Assembly: GCA_949290865.1 (NCBI GenBank) | Contig: CASETM010000080.1 | Span: forward strand, 1-64,000 | Length of the DNA: 64,000 nucleotides | Source: an uncultured Bacillota bacterium | Lineage (GTDB): Bacteria > Bacillota_I > Bacilli_A > Erysipelotrichales > Coprobacillaceae | Direction of reading: 5' to 3' | Shown: positions 27,916 to 36,638 of the stretch, in pieces | How the letters are laid out: every line of letters starts with the position of its first letter | How positions within the stretch are numbered: position 1 is the first letter of the stretch | Notes under the pieces: model-generated | What the model was told of the DNA's origin: nothing | Seen by the model: only the letters and a program-made list of their open reading frames with translations | Database searches by the model: none | Position numbers and translations under genes: made by a program

Positions 27916-28950
27916 TTATTCATCTTCATCATCAAGACTTCCTTCCATAAAAGCCTTTTCTATATTTTCTGAAACATATTCAACTAAAGCCACAATTTTT
28001 TCATAAGGCATCCTTGTTGGTCCAATAACTGAGATAGAACCTTTAGATGTCTGTCCTGTTTTGAAGGACGCTGAAATGACTGATACATCATCTACAGCTG
28101 ACATTGGTGATTCACTGCCAATCTTTATTTGAATACCATCCTCAAGCGATAGTGGCATAGTTTTCCAAATCTGTGCATCCTCAAAAGCTGTCACAATTCT
28201 TCGTAATTTATCAACATCATTATATTCAGGCTGATACAGCATATTTTCCTTTCCTGAAAAATAAACACTGTTTGATGCAAATTTAACAAAAGCTTCTAAA
28301 AATGCATTAAACAATTCTTCATGCTGCTTGATTTTTACTGAAAGAATTGGTTTGACATCTCTTTCTAAACGAAATGCAACTTCGGTAATTGGTGTTCCTA
28401 TCAAAAGTTCGTTCATAATATTGACACAGCTGAGTAAATCTTCCATTTCTATTTCGCTAGAAAACTGAAAAACCTTATTTTCAACATGTCCCTGATTTGT
28501 AATAATAATAGCTGTTACTCTGTTATTTTCTAAAGGAACAACAGAAATCCTCTGCAAGGTGTCATCCGATGCATTGCCTAAAGCAACACTTGTCAGATGC
28601 GTCAGCTCACTTAACATATTACAGCTTTCATGAACGATCTCATTTAAGTTGCGACTGCGTTTACTGAAAATCGTCGCCACCTGATTTTTTATATTTTCAT
28701 CGAGATCCACTTTTCCTAAATTATGAACATAGAACCGATATCCTTCTTTAGAAGGAATCCTTCCTGAAGAAATATGGGTTTTTTCTAGATATCCATAATT
28801 TTCGAGAAAATTCATCTCATTTCTGATTGTTGCACTTGAATAAGGTAATTTATATTTCATCATCAATGCCTTCGAACCAACCGGTTCAGCATGCTCAATA
28901 AATTCTTCAACAATACATTTAAAAATCAACATCTGTCTTGCCGTTAACAT
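27916..28950 (-). CDS. hrcA: Heat-inducible transcription repressor HrcA
   Basis: A 344-residue repressor that binds CIRCE and depends on GroEL for folding. The winged helix lies at about 1-95 (TARQMLIFKCIVEEFIEHAE, PVGSKALM, SSATIRNEMNFLE, SSGRIPSKEGYRFYV), followed by the GAF-like dimer domain (IIITNQGHVENKVF, the late ISVIGPTRMPYEK). ATG 28950 lies after AAAGGTGG; frames starting further up would begin within that site. Two CIRCE boxes lie just upstream, so it represses its own operon (hrcA-grpE-dnaK-dnaJ). Confidence 0.97.
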   Translation of the reverse strand: MLTARQMLIFKCIVEEFIEHAEPVGSKALMMKYKLPYSSATIRNEMNFLENYGYLEKTHISSGRIPSKEGYRFYVHNLGKVDLDENIKNQVATIFSKRSRNLNEIVHESCNMLSELTHLTSVALGNASDDTLQRISVVPLENNRVTAIIITNQGHVENKVFQFSSEIEMEDLLSCVNIMNELLIGTPITEVAFRLERDVKPILSVKIKQHEELFNAFLEAFVKFASNSVYFSGKENMLYQPEYNDVDKLRRIVTAFEDAQIWKTMPLSLEDGIQIKIGSESPMSAVDDVSVISASFKTGQTSKGSISVIGPTRMPYEKIVALVEYVSENIEKAFMEGSLDDEDE

Positions 28951-28965
28951 CAAGTACACCACCTT

Positions 28966-28992
28966 TTAGCACTCTTCTTTCCTTTGTGCTAA
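28966..28992 (-). promoter_or_regulatory. CIRCE operator, downstream copy
   Basis: TTAGCACTC, nine bases, TTGTGCTAA: the HrcA box TTAGCACTC-N9-GAGTGCTAA with two changes in one arm. It lies between the -10 box and the hrcA ribosome binding site. Confidence 0.88.
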
Positions 28993-28996
28993 ATAT

Positions 28997-29024
28997 ATTA
29001 TACATTTTATTTTAGCACTGTCAA
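28997..29024 (-). promoter_or_regulatory. Promoter of the hrcA operon
   Basis: Consensus TTGACA (29019-29024), 16-nt spacer, consensus TATAAT (28997-29002) on the minus strand. The -35 box lies inside the upstream CIRCE copy. Confidence 0.9.
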
Positions 29025-29038
29025 CATCTTTGTGCTAA
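29012..29038 (-). promoter_or_regulatory. CIRCE operator, upstream copy
   Basis: TTAGCACTG, nine bases, TTGTGCTAA. It overlaps the -35 hexamer, so HrcA binding would block RNA polymerase. The two copies are 46 bp apart and share the same TTGTGCTAA arm. Confidence 0.88.
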
Positions 29039-29062
29039 TTTTTTCAATAAATCTATTTTTCA

Positions 29063-29100
29063 AAAAAAGCAATAAAGATTGGCTTCTGTTACCAATCTTT
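29063..29100 (-). terminator. Terminator of the hemW operon
   Basis: AAAGATTGG / CCAATCTTT with a 9-nt loop, overlapping the hemW stop, followed by TATTGCTTTTTTT on the minus strand. Confidence 0.8.
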
Positions 29101-30195
29101 TTCATCCATGAAATCAACCAAGATATCATTTAAAAGATACATTCCTTTTTCTGTCGTTCGCAAATGACCATCAGCAATTTCCAAAAGTCCACGTTTCTCA
29201 TTTTTAGTAATTGCCTGTTTATATATGTTTTTAACATCTTCATGATAAAGATCTTGAAACTTTTCCAGATTCAGACCTTCTGTCAGCCGTAAAGACATCA
29301 TCACATGATTAAACATCGTCTCTTTCTTGTCCTGTATGATAACATGACTCTGCGCTGTATGATTCAGATATTTCGTCAATGAACGGCTATGTTCGATAAT
29401 TGCATCATCAATCTTGGATGCTGAGCCAACACCAATCCCGTAATAATTGTCATAATGCCAGTAAACCAGATTATGCTTTGAAGCATATCCCTGTCTGGCA
29501 TAATTAGAAATCTCATACTTCTCATAGCCACAGGTTTTCAAGGTATCATCAATACAGCAGTTGATCTGATATTCCGTCTCTTCATCAATTGGCTGATAAC
29601 GCTGATACTTGAGGATCGTATGGTCCTCTAGAATCAAAGAATAATAAGAAACATGCTGAATATCCAGATTTCTAACGATTTCCAGATCATTTTGAATATC
29701 TGCCAATGTCTGTTCCGGCAACCCATACATCAGATCAATAGAAATATTATTAAAGCCTATGTCTCTAGCCTGTCTTATCAGTCTTAAAACCTGCTGGCTG
29801 CTGTGACGTCGATCGATCAGTTTCAGCAGATGATCCTGAAAAGTCTGCACTCCGATACTCAAACGTGTTATGCCACCACGTTGAAGGATCTTAAGTTTAA
29901 AAAGATCCATCGATTCCGGATTCACTTCAATACAGTATTCTTCAACATCCTGACTGTATGGCTTTAACATATCGAACAGAAATTCAAGCTGTTCATCAGT
30001 TAATGAACTCGGTGTTCCCCCACCAATGTAAATCGTTTTCAGTTTATCAGTAATCTTTAATTCCTTTAATTCCTCTTTTAAAACCTCTAAATATTCATCT
30101 GCCATTCTGTGATCATAATAAACCTTGCAGAAATCACAGTAACGACAGATCGTATCACAAAAAGGAATGTGAACATACAAACTAGCTGTCTTCAT
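29089..30195 (-). CDS. hemW: HemW, heme chaperone-like radical SAM protein
   Basis: A 368-residue radical SAM protein, long annotated as coproporphyrinogen III oxidase but lacking that activity in studied members and thought to bind and transfer heme. The [4Fe-4S]/SAM motif is YVHIPFCDTICRYCDFC; IGGGTPSSL, EVNPESMD, GITRLSIGVQTF and DLMYGLPEQT complete the radical SAM barrel, and YEISNYARQG is typical of the family. In Firmicutes it often precedes hrcA, as here. Its start overlaps the end of sdaA by 14 bp, so it is coupled to that gene. Confidence 0.93.
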   Translation of the reverse strand: MKTASLYVHIPFCDTICRYCDFCKVYYDHRMADEYLEVLKEELKELKITDKLKTIYIGGGTPSSLTDEQLEFLFDMLKPYSQDVEEYCIEVNPESMDLFKLKILQRGGITRLSIGVQTFQDHLLKLIDRRHSSQQVLRLIRQARDIGFNNISIDLMYGLPEQTLADIQNDLEIVRNLDIQHVSYYSLILEDHTILKYQRYQPIDEETEYQINCCIDDTLKTCGYEKYEISNYARQGYASKHNLVYWHYDNYYGIGVGSASKIDDAIIEHSRSLTKYLNHTAQSHVIIQDKKETMFNHVMMSLRLTEGLNLEKFQDLYHEDVKNIYKQAITKNEKRGLLEIADGHLRTTEKGMYLLNDILVDFMDEKDW

Positions 30196-31396
30196 CTTTT
30201 AAGCCAAATTCCTTTGCCAGTCCACCCAATGATGTTTCCTTATAAGCACTGTTAAGATCTTTTCCTGTTTCTTTCATAACTTTAACGATCGAATCAAAAG
30301 AAACTTTATTCTTCCTTAAATAACCGAGCTGTTTGGCATACATTGCTGCATCAATTGCTCTTAAAGCACCAAAGCCATTTCTTTCAATACATGGAATCTG
30401 CACATAGCCGCCCACTGGATCACACGTCAGTCCCAAATTGTGTTCCAGTCCCATTTCAGCAGCGTACTCAATCAGCGAATTGTTCAGTTCCAGGATCCAG
30501 CCATAGGCTGCTGCTGCCATTGCACAGGCACTTCCCACTTCTGCCTGACAGCCTCCATCGGCACCAGAAATCGTCGCATTAGTTTTGATGACATTACCAA
30601 ACACGCCTGCCACAGCCAGTGCTTTGATCAGCTCTTTACGTGGAATATCCAGCTGTTTATAGCAGTAAAACAGAACCGCCGGCAAAATACCACTGGCCCC
30701 GCATGTTGGTGCAGTCACAATCTGATTGCCACAGGCATTTTCTTCAGACACAGCATAAGCATAGCTGGAAATCAAAAGTCGCTCTCTTTCACTTTCTCTT
30801 CTCGTATTAATTGCCTGCTGATACATCGATTTGGCAACTCTTTTCAGTTTCAAACGCCCTGGGATGATTCCTTCATGTCTCAATCCGTTCTGCACACTGG
30901 AAAACATCGTATCTAAAATTTCATATAAATACGATTTGATATCATCATCTTCAAAATCAATGACATATTCATAAAAGGAAATCCCATGATCTTCAATATA
31001 GCGAATAATCTCTTTAAGATCTTTATGCGGATATACTTCTTTAGGTTTTTCAACCTTATTTCCTTCAAATTCAATAACACCTCCCCCGATTGAAAATACC
31101 GTTAAAGTATCAACTAATTCATTATTCTTATAAATATAAAATTTCATTCCATTAGGATGATAAGCCAGTGAATCACTTTTAAAATGAATAACAGTATCTT
31201 CACCCAGGGTTTTTTTAATAATATAATCCGTCAAATGGCCTTTCCCCGTTAAAGATAAAGAACCATAGAGGTCAACTTCATAGCGATCAGCATCAGAATA
31301 TAATTCTTTGATCTTTGCCGAAGCACGCTGTGGCCCCATCGTATGTGACGATGATGGTCCAAAACCAATTTTAAATAATTCTCTTATTGAATTCAT
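30182..31396 (-). CDS. sdaA: L-serine dehydratase, iron-sulfur type, single chain
   Basis: A 404-residue enzyme that deaminates L-serine to pyruvate and ammonia using a [4Fe-4S] cluster. The beta-type domain comes first (FGPSSSHTMGPQRASAKI, YGSLSLTGKGHLTD), then the alpha-type domain with VTAPTCGASGILPAVLF, the Cys of VGSACAMAAAAYG, and GLTCDPVGGYVQIPCIERN. Both halves are fused as in E. coli SdaA, though shorter than its about 454 residues. AGGAGG is 5 nt before the ATG. It supplies pyruvate from serine, a common energy route in gut anaerobes. Confidence 0.94.
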   Translation of the reverse strand: MNSIRELFKIGFGPSSSHTMGPQRASAKIKELYSDADRYEVDLYGSLSLTGKGHLTDYIIKKTLGEDTVIHFKSDSLAYHPNGMKFYIYKNNELVDTLTVFSIGGGVIEFEGNKVEKPKEVYPHKDLKEIIRYIEDHGISFYEYVIDFEDDDIKSYLYEILDTMFSSVQNGLRHEGIIPGRLKLKRVAKSMYQQAINTRRESERERLLISSYAYAVSEENACGNQIVTAPTCGASGILPAVLFYCYKQLDIPRKELIKALAVAGVFGNVIKTNATISGADGGCQAEVGSACAMAAAAYGWILELNNSLIEYAAEMGLEHNLGLTCDPVGGYVQIPCIERNGFGALRAIDAAMYAKQLGYLRKNKVSFDSIVKVMKETGKDLNSAYKETSLGGLAKEFGLKDEDS

Positions 31397-31404
31397 AATT
31401 CCTC

Positions 31405-32355
31405 CTAAATTTTCAGCATAAACAGTTCTAAGCCTAGTTTTTTGTCAATTTTCCCAGTCTTGATACCAACATCCAGCAAAGACAGCTGATTCAGACATTG
31501 CAGCAGATCATCAAGTGCAAAATCCTGTCCTTCCTTTCTGATATATTTCAGTCGAAATGGTTTGAGATTCAGCATCTTACTGATTTCCTGATCATTATAT
31601 CCTTTGCGGTCAAGCAGCTTTACCTGATACAGCAGGCGCATGGAACTGGCAATCATCGCAATCAGCCTTACCGGTTCTTCATTTAAAACCATCAGGTCAT
31701 GATAGATTGCAAACATTTTCTGTCTTTCTTTATTCAAAATAGCTGTTGAAAGATGAAAAACATTCTCATCCAGAGGCTGAGCAACCAGTTTTTCAACACT
31801 TTGTCTGTCAATATGCTTTGTATATAGACAAAGCTTTTCAACCTCATTGACAATATCAATCAGATTCTGTCCCTTTCGACTCAACAACAATTCCAGGGCA
31901 TCATCATCGATCGTACAGTCTCTTTTCTTGATTGCTTTTCTCGTCGTATCTGATACTTTATAATAACTCAAAGCATCAATTTCAAAAAACTTTGCTTTTT
32001 CTCTTAAAGTTTTCACAATTTTCTTTCTTTCATCAAAGTTTTTCTGATCATTAAAAATAACCAGATGAATTTGATCGTCTAAATAATCCAAGCATCCAGA
32101 CAGCAGTTGGACATCCTGATTATCCTTTTTTATTTTTTTTGTTGTCAGAAAGTCAGCGTTCGTGATCACAACCATCTTATGATCACTTAAAAACGGTGGC
32201 ATCATGATATCTTCCATCACCGTTTCCATACTGTCTTTATGCAAATCATAACTTGAAAAATTCATCATTTCTTCATTGCACTGAAACTGTTTTTTCAGTT
32301 TCTGCAGTTTCTGATCCATAAGAAACCTTTCTGTTCCATATATCACAAATAACAT
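31405..32355 (-). CDS. holA: DNA polymerase III subunit delta
   Basis: A 316-residue clamp-loader subunit that opens the sliding clamp. VIYGTERFLMDQKLQKLK at the N-terminus, LSGCLDYLDDQIHLVIFND and the later NLIDIVNEVEKLCLYT and PVRLIAMIASSMRLLYQVKLL match HolA of Firmicutes. GGTGAT lies 4 nt upstream of the ATG. It follows comEA-comEC, the common comE-holA order in Firmicutes (yqeN in Bacillus). Confidence 0.92.
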   Translation of the reverse strand: MLFVIYGTERFLMDQKLQKLKKQFQCNEEMMNFSSYDLHKDSMETVMEDIMMPPFLSDHKMVVITNADFLTTKKIKKDNQDVQLLSGCLDYLDDQIHLVIFNDQKNFDERKKIVKTLREKAKFFEIDALSYYKVSDTTRKAIKKRDCTIDDDALELLLSRKGQNLIDIVNEVEKLCLYTKHIDRQSVEKLVAQPLDENVFHLSTAILNKERQKMFAIYHDLMVLNEEPVRLIAMIASSMRLLYQVKLLDRKGYNDQEISKMLNLKPFRLKYIRKEGQDFALDDLLQCLNQLSLLDVGIKTGKIDKKLGLELFMLKI

Positions 32356-32415
32356 TCAAATCACCATCTTCATTATAAAGCATCTTTTCCGCAAAGTCAT
32401 GGATATCTGTCATAA

Positions 32416-34425
32416 TTATTGACCATTGCGATAACAGTCAATATAGTTTTCATCAAAATAATAGAAAATCGTCACCATTCCCTGAAGATCACTGCGATAG
32501 ATCTCTACCCCGTAGTCTTTCAGTATTTGCAGTGTCTGTTGATGAGGATGACCATAAAAATTATCTTTACCAACACTGATCAAGGCAACTTTCGGTCTGA
32601 TCATCTTCAGCAGTTCTCGAGAAGTTGACGATTCACTGCCATGATGGGCAACCTTTAAGACATCGACATCTAAATGCTGATACTTTTCATAAAGCTCTCT
32701 TTCAACAGTCTGAGAAATATCACCAGTAAATAAATAATGAAGATGATTGATTTCAACATAAATCACCGTAGAGCGGTCATTGGCATCGCTGTAATACTTA
32801 TCAATTGCAAGATTCTCAAACCGCAGCTGCCCGATCGTTTTTTCCTGAAAATCATAAATCACCTCTTTAACAGAAAAATGTTCCTGCAATGAAGGCAAGG
32901 CCCCACAATGATCAAAATCATCATGAGAAATAAAAACTGCATCGAGGCTTCTGATTCCCTCACTGTAAAGATAAGGAATCACGGTTTCGGTTGCCACATC
33001 ACGATATTCCAGTCCGCCTGTATCAATCAGGATATTGCCCTGCTGAAAAGGCTGTTTGATTAAAAAACAGTCCCCCTGACCGACACTGATCATGACGACT
33101 TTACCTTGCATATCATAATAGGGATAAAAATAAAAGGCGATCATCAGTCCTAACAGGCATGACAGTTCCCTGCCGGCCCTTCTGTTCATGTTCACTTTTA
33201 AGATCACCTGAAAATAGATGAAATAATACAGACAGATAAACAGCAGATTCGGTTTAGGAAAATACAAATAAAACGATATATCATACAAAAATGCCATGAT
33301 CGTATCAAATACTGAAAATAAAATTGTCAGCATACCAGCTACCCACTGTCCGAAAATCAGATAATACAGAATACACTGATAAATTATTTCTATCAGCGGT
33401 GTCACGCTGACACTTAATAACATCGTTACTATATTCAGTTTATAATTAACGTGCAAAAGAACAGGAACAGATGACAGCATCAGCAGATACGTCATCCTTC
33501 TGTTATTTTCAAACAAAATGATCATAAAATAAACAAGATAAGAAAAAATGAAAGACAGATTATACAACAGATAAGGATTATAGTACAGCATTCCTAAAGT
33601 CAGCAGCACAAAAATATCCAGTCTGTTCAAAAATCTTCCCAGTAGCAAAGGCAAAAAAAGCATCAGATAAGCCCTTAAAAATGAGATATTATAAGGAATG
33701 GTATACACATACAGACCAATGATCAAAACAGCAAGGATTTCCTGCACCTTTTTTGAACAGAAATACTGCAGGAACTGACATAGCCACTTTTTTAAGATCA
33801 TCAGATGCATTCCAGATAAAGCAAACAGATGTACCAGTGACAGTTCCGTTAATTTTTCATAATAGTCTTTCATCTGTTCATCCTTTGTCCCTAAAACAAA
33901 CAATGACACGAGGCTTTTGAGTTCATCGTTCTGATTGACACGCTGTTCAAGCAGATGATAAAGACGCTGATGACTTTGACAGCTGACAATTTCCTTAAGC
34001 TCTAAACTGTCAAAAATATTCAAACTGTACAAATAGTGCTGATAATTGAAGGCATTGTGATTATCAGGAGTCGTCATGCTTTGATATTGTCCATAAAGTT
34101 CAATTTCATCATACATTTGACATGTACTAAAATCACCGTAAACCTTAAATTTGTGATAGCCATCCTTTACGACGATACTGTCTTCATCCTGCGCTACGAT
34201 TTTTCCTTTGACATATTCGCTTTTCACCGGTCCCGGAACTGAAAAAAACATCATCATCACTATCAGGATTCCAAGATAAAGAGCATAGCCTTTTCGTGGC
34301 AGCCAGCGCCAGCAAATCACCATCATAGCCACCATCGGTAAATAAAAAACCGGATGAAGCATCCGTGCCAGGATATAAAAAAACAAAGGCAGTCCCAGAA
34401 GCAGCATATTTCCTTTTAAAGACAT
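32416..34425 (-). CDS. comEC: ComEC/Rec2 competence DNA channel
   Basis: A 669-residue polytopic membrane protein that carries single-stranded DNA across the membrane in transformation. Its soluble N-terminal domain follows the first helices (about 70-165), the competence membrane core spans the middle (LVHLFALSGMHLMILK is the conserved signature), and the C-terminal metallo-beta-lactamase-like domain has SVGQGDCFLIKQ, LIDTGG, ISHDDFDHCGALPSL, LFTGD and LKVAHHGSESSTS. All domains are complete. It overlaps comEA by 10 bp. Other late competence genes are not in the window. Confidence 0.95.
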   Translation of the reverse strand: MSLKGNMLLLGLPLFFYILARMLHPVFYLPMVAMMVICWRWLPRKGYALYLGILIVMMMFFSVPGPVKSEYVKGKIVAQDEDSIVVKDGYHKFKVYGDFSTCQMYDEIELYGQYQSMTTPDNHNAFNYQHYLYSLNIFDSLELKEIVSCQSHQRLYHLLEQRVNQNDELKSLVSLFVLGTKDEQMKDYYEKLTELSLVHLFALSGMHLMILKKWLCQFLQYFCSKKVQEILAVLIIGLYVYTIPYNISFLRAYLMLFLPLLLGRFLNRLDIFVLLTLGMLYYNPYLLYNLSFIFSYLVYFMIILFENNRRMTYLLMLSSVPVLLHVNYKLNIVTMLLSVSVTPLIEIIYQCILYYLIFGQWVAGMLTILFSVFDTIMAFLYDISFYLYFPKPNLLFICLYYFIYFQVILKVNMNRRAGRELSCLLGLMIAFYFYPYYDMQGKVVMISVGQGDCFLIKQPFQQGNILIDTGGLEYRDVATETVIPYLYSEGIRSLDAVFISHDDFDHCGALPSLQEHFSVKEVIYDFQEKTIGQLRFENLAIDKYYSDANDRSTVIYVEINHLHYLFTGDISQTVERELYEKYQHLDVDVLKVAHHGSESSTSRELLKMIRPKVALISVGKDNFYGHPHQQTLQILKDYGVEIYRSDLQGMVTIFYYFDENYIDCYRNGQ

Positions 34426-34874
34426 AACTGCTCCCTGATTTTCAGATACGTTTTTTCACCGATACCACTTACTTTCATGATATCTTCAATGGTCTGAAAC
34501 CTTTCCTGATTTCTCTGTTCAATAATAGCAGCAGCCTTTTTTTCACCAATTCCTTTGATCGTCATCAGTTCTTCTTTGGTTGCCGAATTCAACGATATCA
34601 GCTGTTCTCCAGCTGGAATATAGAATACATCTTGAGAAGACAAACAGTAATTCTCGTCAAACCCATAGCTGTTTTCTATATGAATATCTTTAAAAATTTC
34701 ACTGATCGTTGGATCGTGATCATAGGATAGTTTTGTATTGACTGCTCCTTCAATGAAAATTGTGATTTCAGGAACATTTTCGATCTTTTCAATACTGCCC
34801 TCAGGCATCACAAAAGAATAAATACATGATATAACAAACAGGAATGCTAAAACGATTCTTTCTTTTTTATCCAT
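34416..34874 (-). CDS. comEA: ComEA-like competence DNA receptor
   Basis: A 152-residue membrane-anchored protein: one N-terminal membrane helix (IVLAFLFVISCIYSFVM), an SLBB-like segment (ITIFIEGAVNTKLSY) and a C-terminal helix-hairpin-helix pair that grips DNA (SLNSATKEELMTIKGIGEKK, ERFQTIEDIMKVSGIGEKT). It hands DNA to ComEC, whose gene overlaps it. There is no recognisable ribosome binding site before the ATG; instead a terminator hairpin with its U-run ends directly at the start codon, so expression must be low or conditional. Confidence 0.9.
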   Translation of the reverse strand: MDKKERIVLAFLFVISCIYSFVMPEGSIEKIENVPEITIFIEGAVNTKLSYDHDPTISEIFKDIHIENSYGFDENYCLSSQDVFYIPAGEQLISLNSATKEELMTIKGIGEKKAAAIIEQRNQERFQTIEDIMKVSGIGEKTYLKIREQLCL

Positions 34875-34902
34875 AAAAAAAACAAGAGTTAAAGCTCTTG
34901 TT
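34875..34902 (-). terminator. Terminator between ruvB and comEA
   Basis: AACAAGAG / CTCTTGTT (6-nt loop) holding the ruvB stop codon, followed on the minus strand by eight T that run up to the comEA ATG. Confidence 0.88.
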
Positions 34903-35875
34903 TGATATTAAGATGTTTGTAGGCTTCACTAGTAACAATGCGGCCTCGTGGGGTACGTTTTATCAATCCTATCTGCAATAAATACGGTTCATTGACATCC
35001 TCTAAGGTCTGTGGTTCTTCACCAATTGATGCAGCAATTGCTTCCAGACCTACTGGCCCCCCTTTAAAACGATGAATAATGCCTAGAAGATATTTATGAT
35101 CGACATCATCCAATCCCAGATCATCAACTTTCAGTCTTTCCAGGGCTTCAACCGTTCTTTCTTTTGTAATGACCTTATCACCATAGAACTGTGCAAAATC
35201 ACGAACCCGGCGAAAAAGACGATTGGCAATACGTGGTGTCCCACGGCTTCTTCTTGCCAACTCAATTTTGGCTTCATCATCCATTTCCATTTCGTAAACC
35301 TTGCTGGTACGATGAATGATCTGTGTGAGTTCTTCTTCGCTGTAATATTCCAGTTTGGATATGATTCCAAAACGATCCCTTAATGGCGCCGACAGATCCC
35401 CGGCACGCGTTGTCGCTCCAACCAGCGTAAATGGTGGCAGATCAATTCTGACAGAACGTGTCGATGCTTCTTTACCAATAACAACATCAACACAGAAATC
35501 TTCCATGGCCGGATACAGTATTTCTTCAACAACCTTATTCAAACGATGAATCTCATCGATAAATAAGACATCGCCTGGTTCCAGTGCAGTTAAAATTGCA
35601 ACCAGATCCCCAGTTTTTTCAATACTTGGTCCCGTTGTAATCTTGATATGTGTTCCCATTTCATGAGCAATAATCATCGACATTGTCGTTTTTCCTAAAC
35701 CTGGTGGTCCATACAGCAAGACATGATCAAGTGACTCATCTCTTAATTTGGCGGCACCAACGAAAACCTTCAGATTTTCTTTTAAATTTGTCTGTCCGAT
35801 ATATTCATCAAAATTATGAGGTCGAAGTGAACTTTCTTCATCTTCTACCACATTTGGATCAAGAACTTCATTCAA
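34889..35875 (-). CDS. ruvB: Holliday junction helicase RuvB
   Basis: A 328-residue hexameric AAA+ motor that drives branch migration with Ruv[14 protein letters not shown], the Walker [21 protein letters not shown], Walker [13 protein letters not shown], the arginine-finger region [13 protein letters not shown] and the winged-helix [13 protein letters not shown] are all present. The start is TTG at 35875 with GAGG 5 nt and GGAGG 11 nt upstream; no in-frame ATG fits. It follows ruvA by 17 nt. Confidence 0.95.
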   Translation of the reverse strand: MNEVLDPNVVEDEESSLRPHNFDEYIGQTNLKENLKVFVGAAKLRDESLDHVLLYGPPGLGKTTMSMIIAHEMGTHIKITTGPSIEKTGDLVAILTALEPGDVLFIDEIHRLNKVVEEILYPAMEDFCVDVVIGKEASTRSVRIDLPPFTLVGATTRAGDLSAPLRDRFGIISKLEYYSEEELTQIIHRTSKVYEMEMDDEAKIELARRSRGTPRIANRLFRRVRDFAQFYGDKVITKERTVEALERLKVDDLGLDDVDHKYLLGIIHRFKGGPVGLEAIAASIGEEPQTLEDVNEPYLLQIGLIKRTPRGRIVTSEAYKHLNIKQEL

Positions 35876-35892
35876 TGTGACCTCATCCTCCT

Positions 35893-36450
35893 TTATTTAA
35901 CCAGCATGCTCAATGCTTTTTTGACATAACCATTGGTATCCATTTTTTCATGAAACAGCAAAGCCATGACTTTATCAACTTCCTGCTTTTTATAGCCTAA
36001 AGCCAGCAGAACTTCACTCGCTTCCTCAGCCTGTTCATTAACGATCATTTCTTTGTTTCCTGTGATCTTGCCCTGCAGATCAAGGATAATCTGTCCTGCT
36101 GCCTTTGGTCCAATTCCTGGGATTTTCTTTAAATAAGCCGTATTACCACTTTCAATAGCCTGACAGATAGCATCTACATCACCACTGGCCAGCATATTGC
36201 ACGCACTTTTACAGCCAATGCCTTTGACCATGATCAGCTTGAGAAACAGTTCTTTTTCTTCTCTCGTTAAAAAACCAAATAAAAAAATTCCATCATCTCT
36301 GACCTGCTGATACAGATATACCGTTGTTTCCTTCCCTTTAGAAAAAGCATAGGGATTGCTGACATAAACCAGGTAACCAATGCCCTGATTGTCAACAACG
36401 ATATGGTCTCTTTGAATATCAACGATTAAACCTTTTATATAACTATACAC
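35893..36450 (-). CDS. ruvA: Holliday junction protein RuvA
   Basis: A 185-residue protein that binds four-way junctions and loads Ruv[21 protein letters not shown] is domain I, the helix-hairpin-helix pair is [12 protein letters not shown] and [16 protein letters not shown], and a C-terminal domain III ([20 protein letters not shown]) binds RuvB. The start is GTG 36450, 6 nt after TAGGAGA; an upstream ATG in frame lacks a site and would add 13 unrelated residues. Slightly shorter than the usual 190-205. Confidence 0.93.
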   Translation of the reverse strand: MYSYIKGLIVDIQRDHIVVDNQGIGYLVYVSNPYAFSKGKETTVYLYQQVRDDGIFLFGFLTREEKELFLKLIMVKGIGCKSACNMLASGDVDAICQAIESGNTAYLKKIPGIGPKAAGQIILDLQGKITGNKEMIVNEQAEEASEVLLALGYKKQEVDKVMALLFHEKMDTNGYVKKALSMLVK

Positions 36451-36610
36451 GATTCGTCTCCTATAATTATTATAATACAGAAACAGCATTCTCTTGTTTT
36501 ATGATTCTTTCATATCCGTTTCATTTTTGTATCAATTATATCATAACTTCCTTCTTCTTTAAAGTCATTCACATTTGCTTTCCAGAAACCACAATCATGA
36601 TCTTTAGAAG

Positions 36611-36638
36611 AAAGAACTGCTTTTTCAAGCAGTTCTTT
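36611..36638 (-). terminator. Terminator of obg
   Basis: A perfect 12-bp stem AAAGAACTGCTT / AAGCAGTTCTTT with a 4-nt loop, overlapping the obg stop and followed by TTTCTTCT on the minus strand. Confidence 0.8.

Noticed and set aside
27667-27972. Plus-strand frame of about 100 codons opposite grpE
   Set aside because: Very Phe-rich low-complexity translation that mirrors the Glu/Lys-rich tail of GrpE; an antisense shadow.
30440-30916. Plus-strand 158-codon frame opposite sdaA
   Set aside because: Antisense to highly conserved serine dehydratase motifs; no ribosome binding site.
32273-32413. 46-codon minus-strand frame starting 2 nt after the comEC stop and overlapping the start of holA (MTDIHDFAEKMLYNEDGD...)
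   Set aside because: It looks protein-like, but there is no Shine-Dalgarno and most of it lies in a second frame of holA. Conservation would be needed to accept it.
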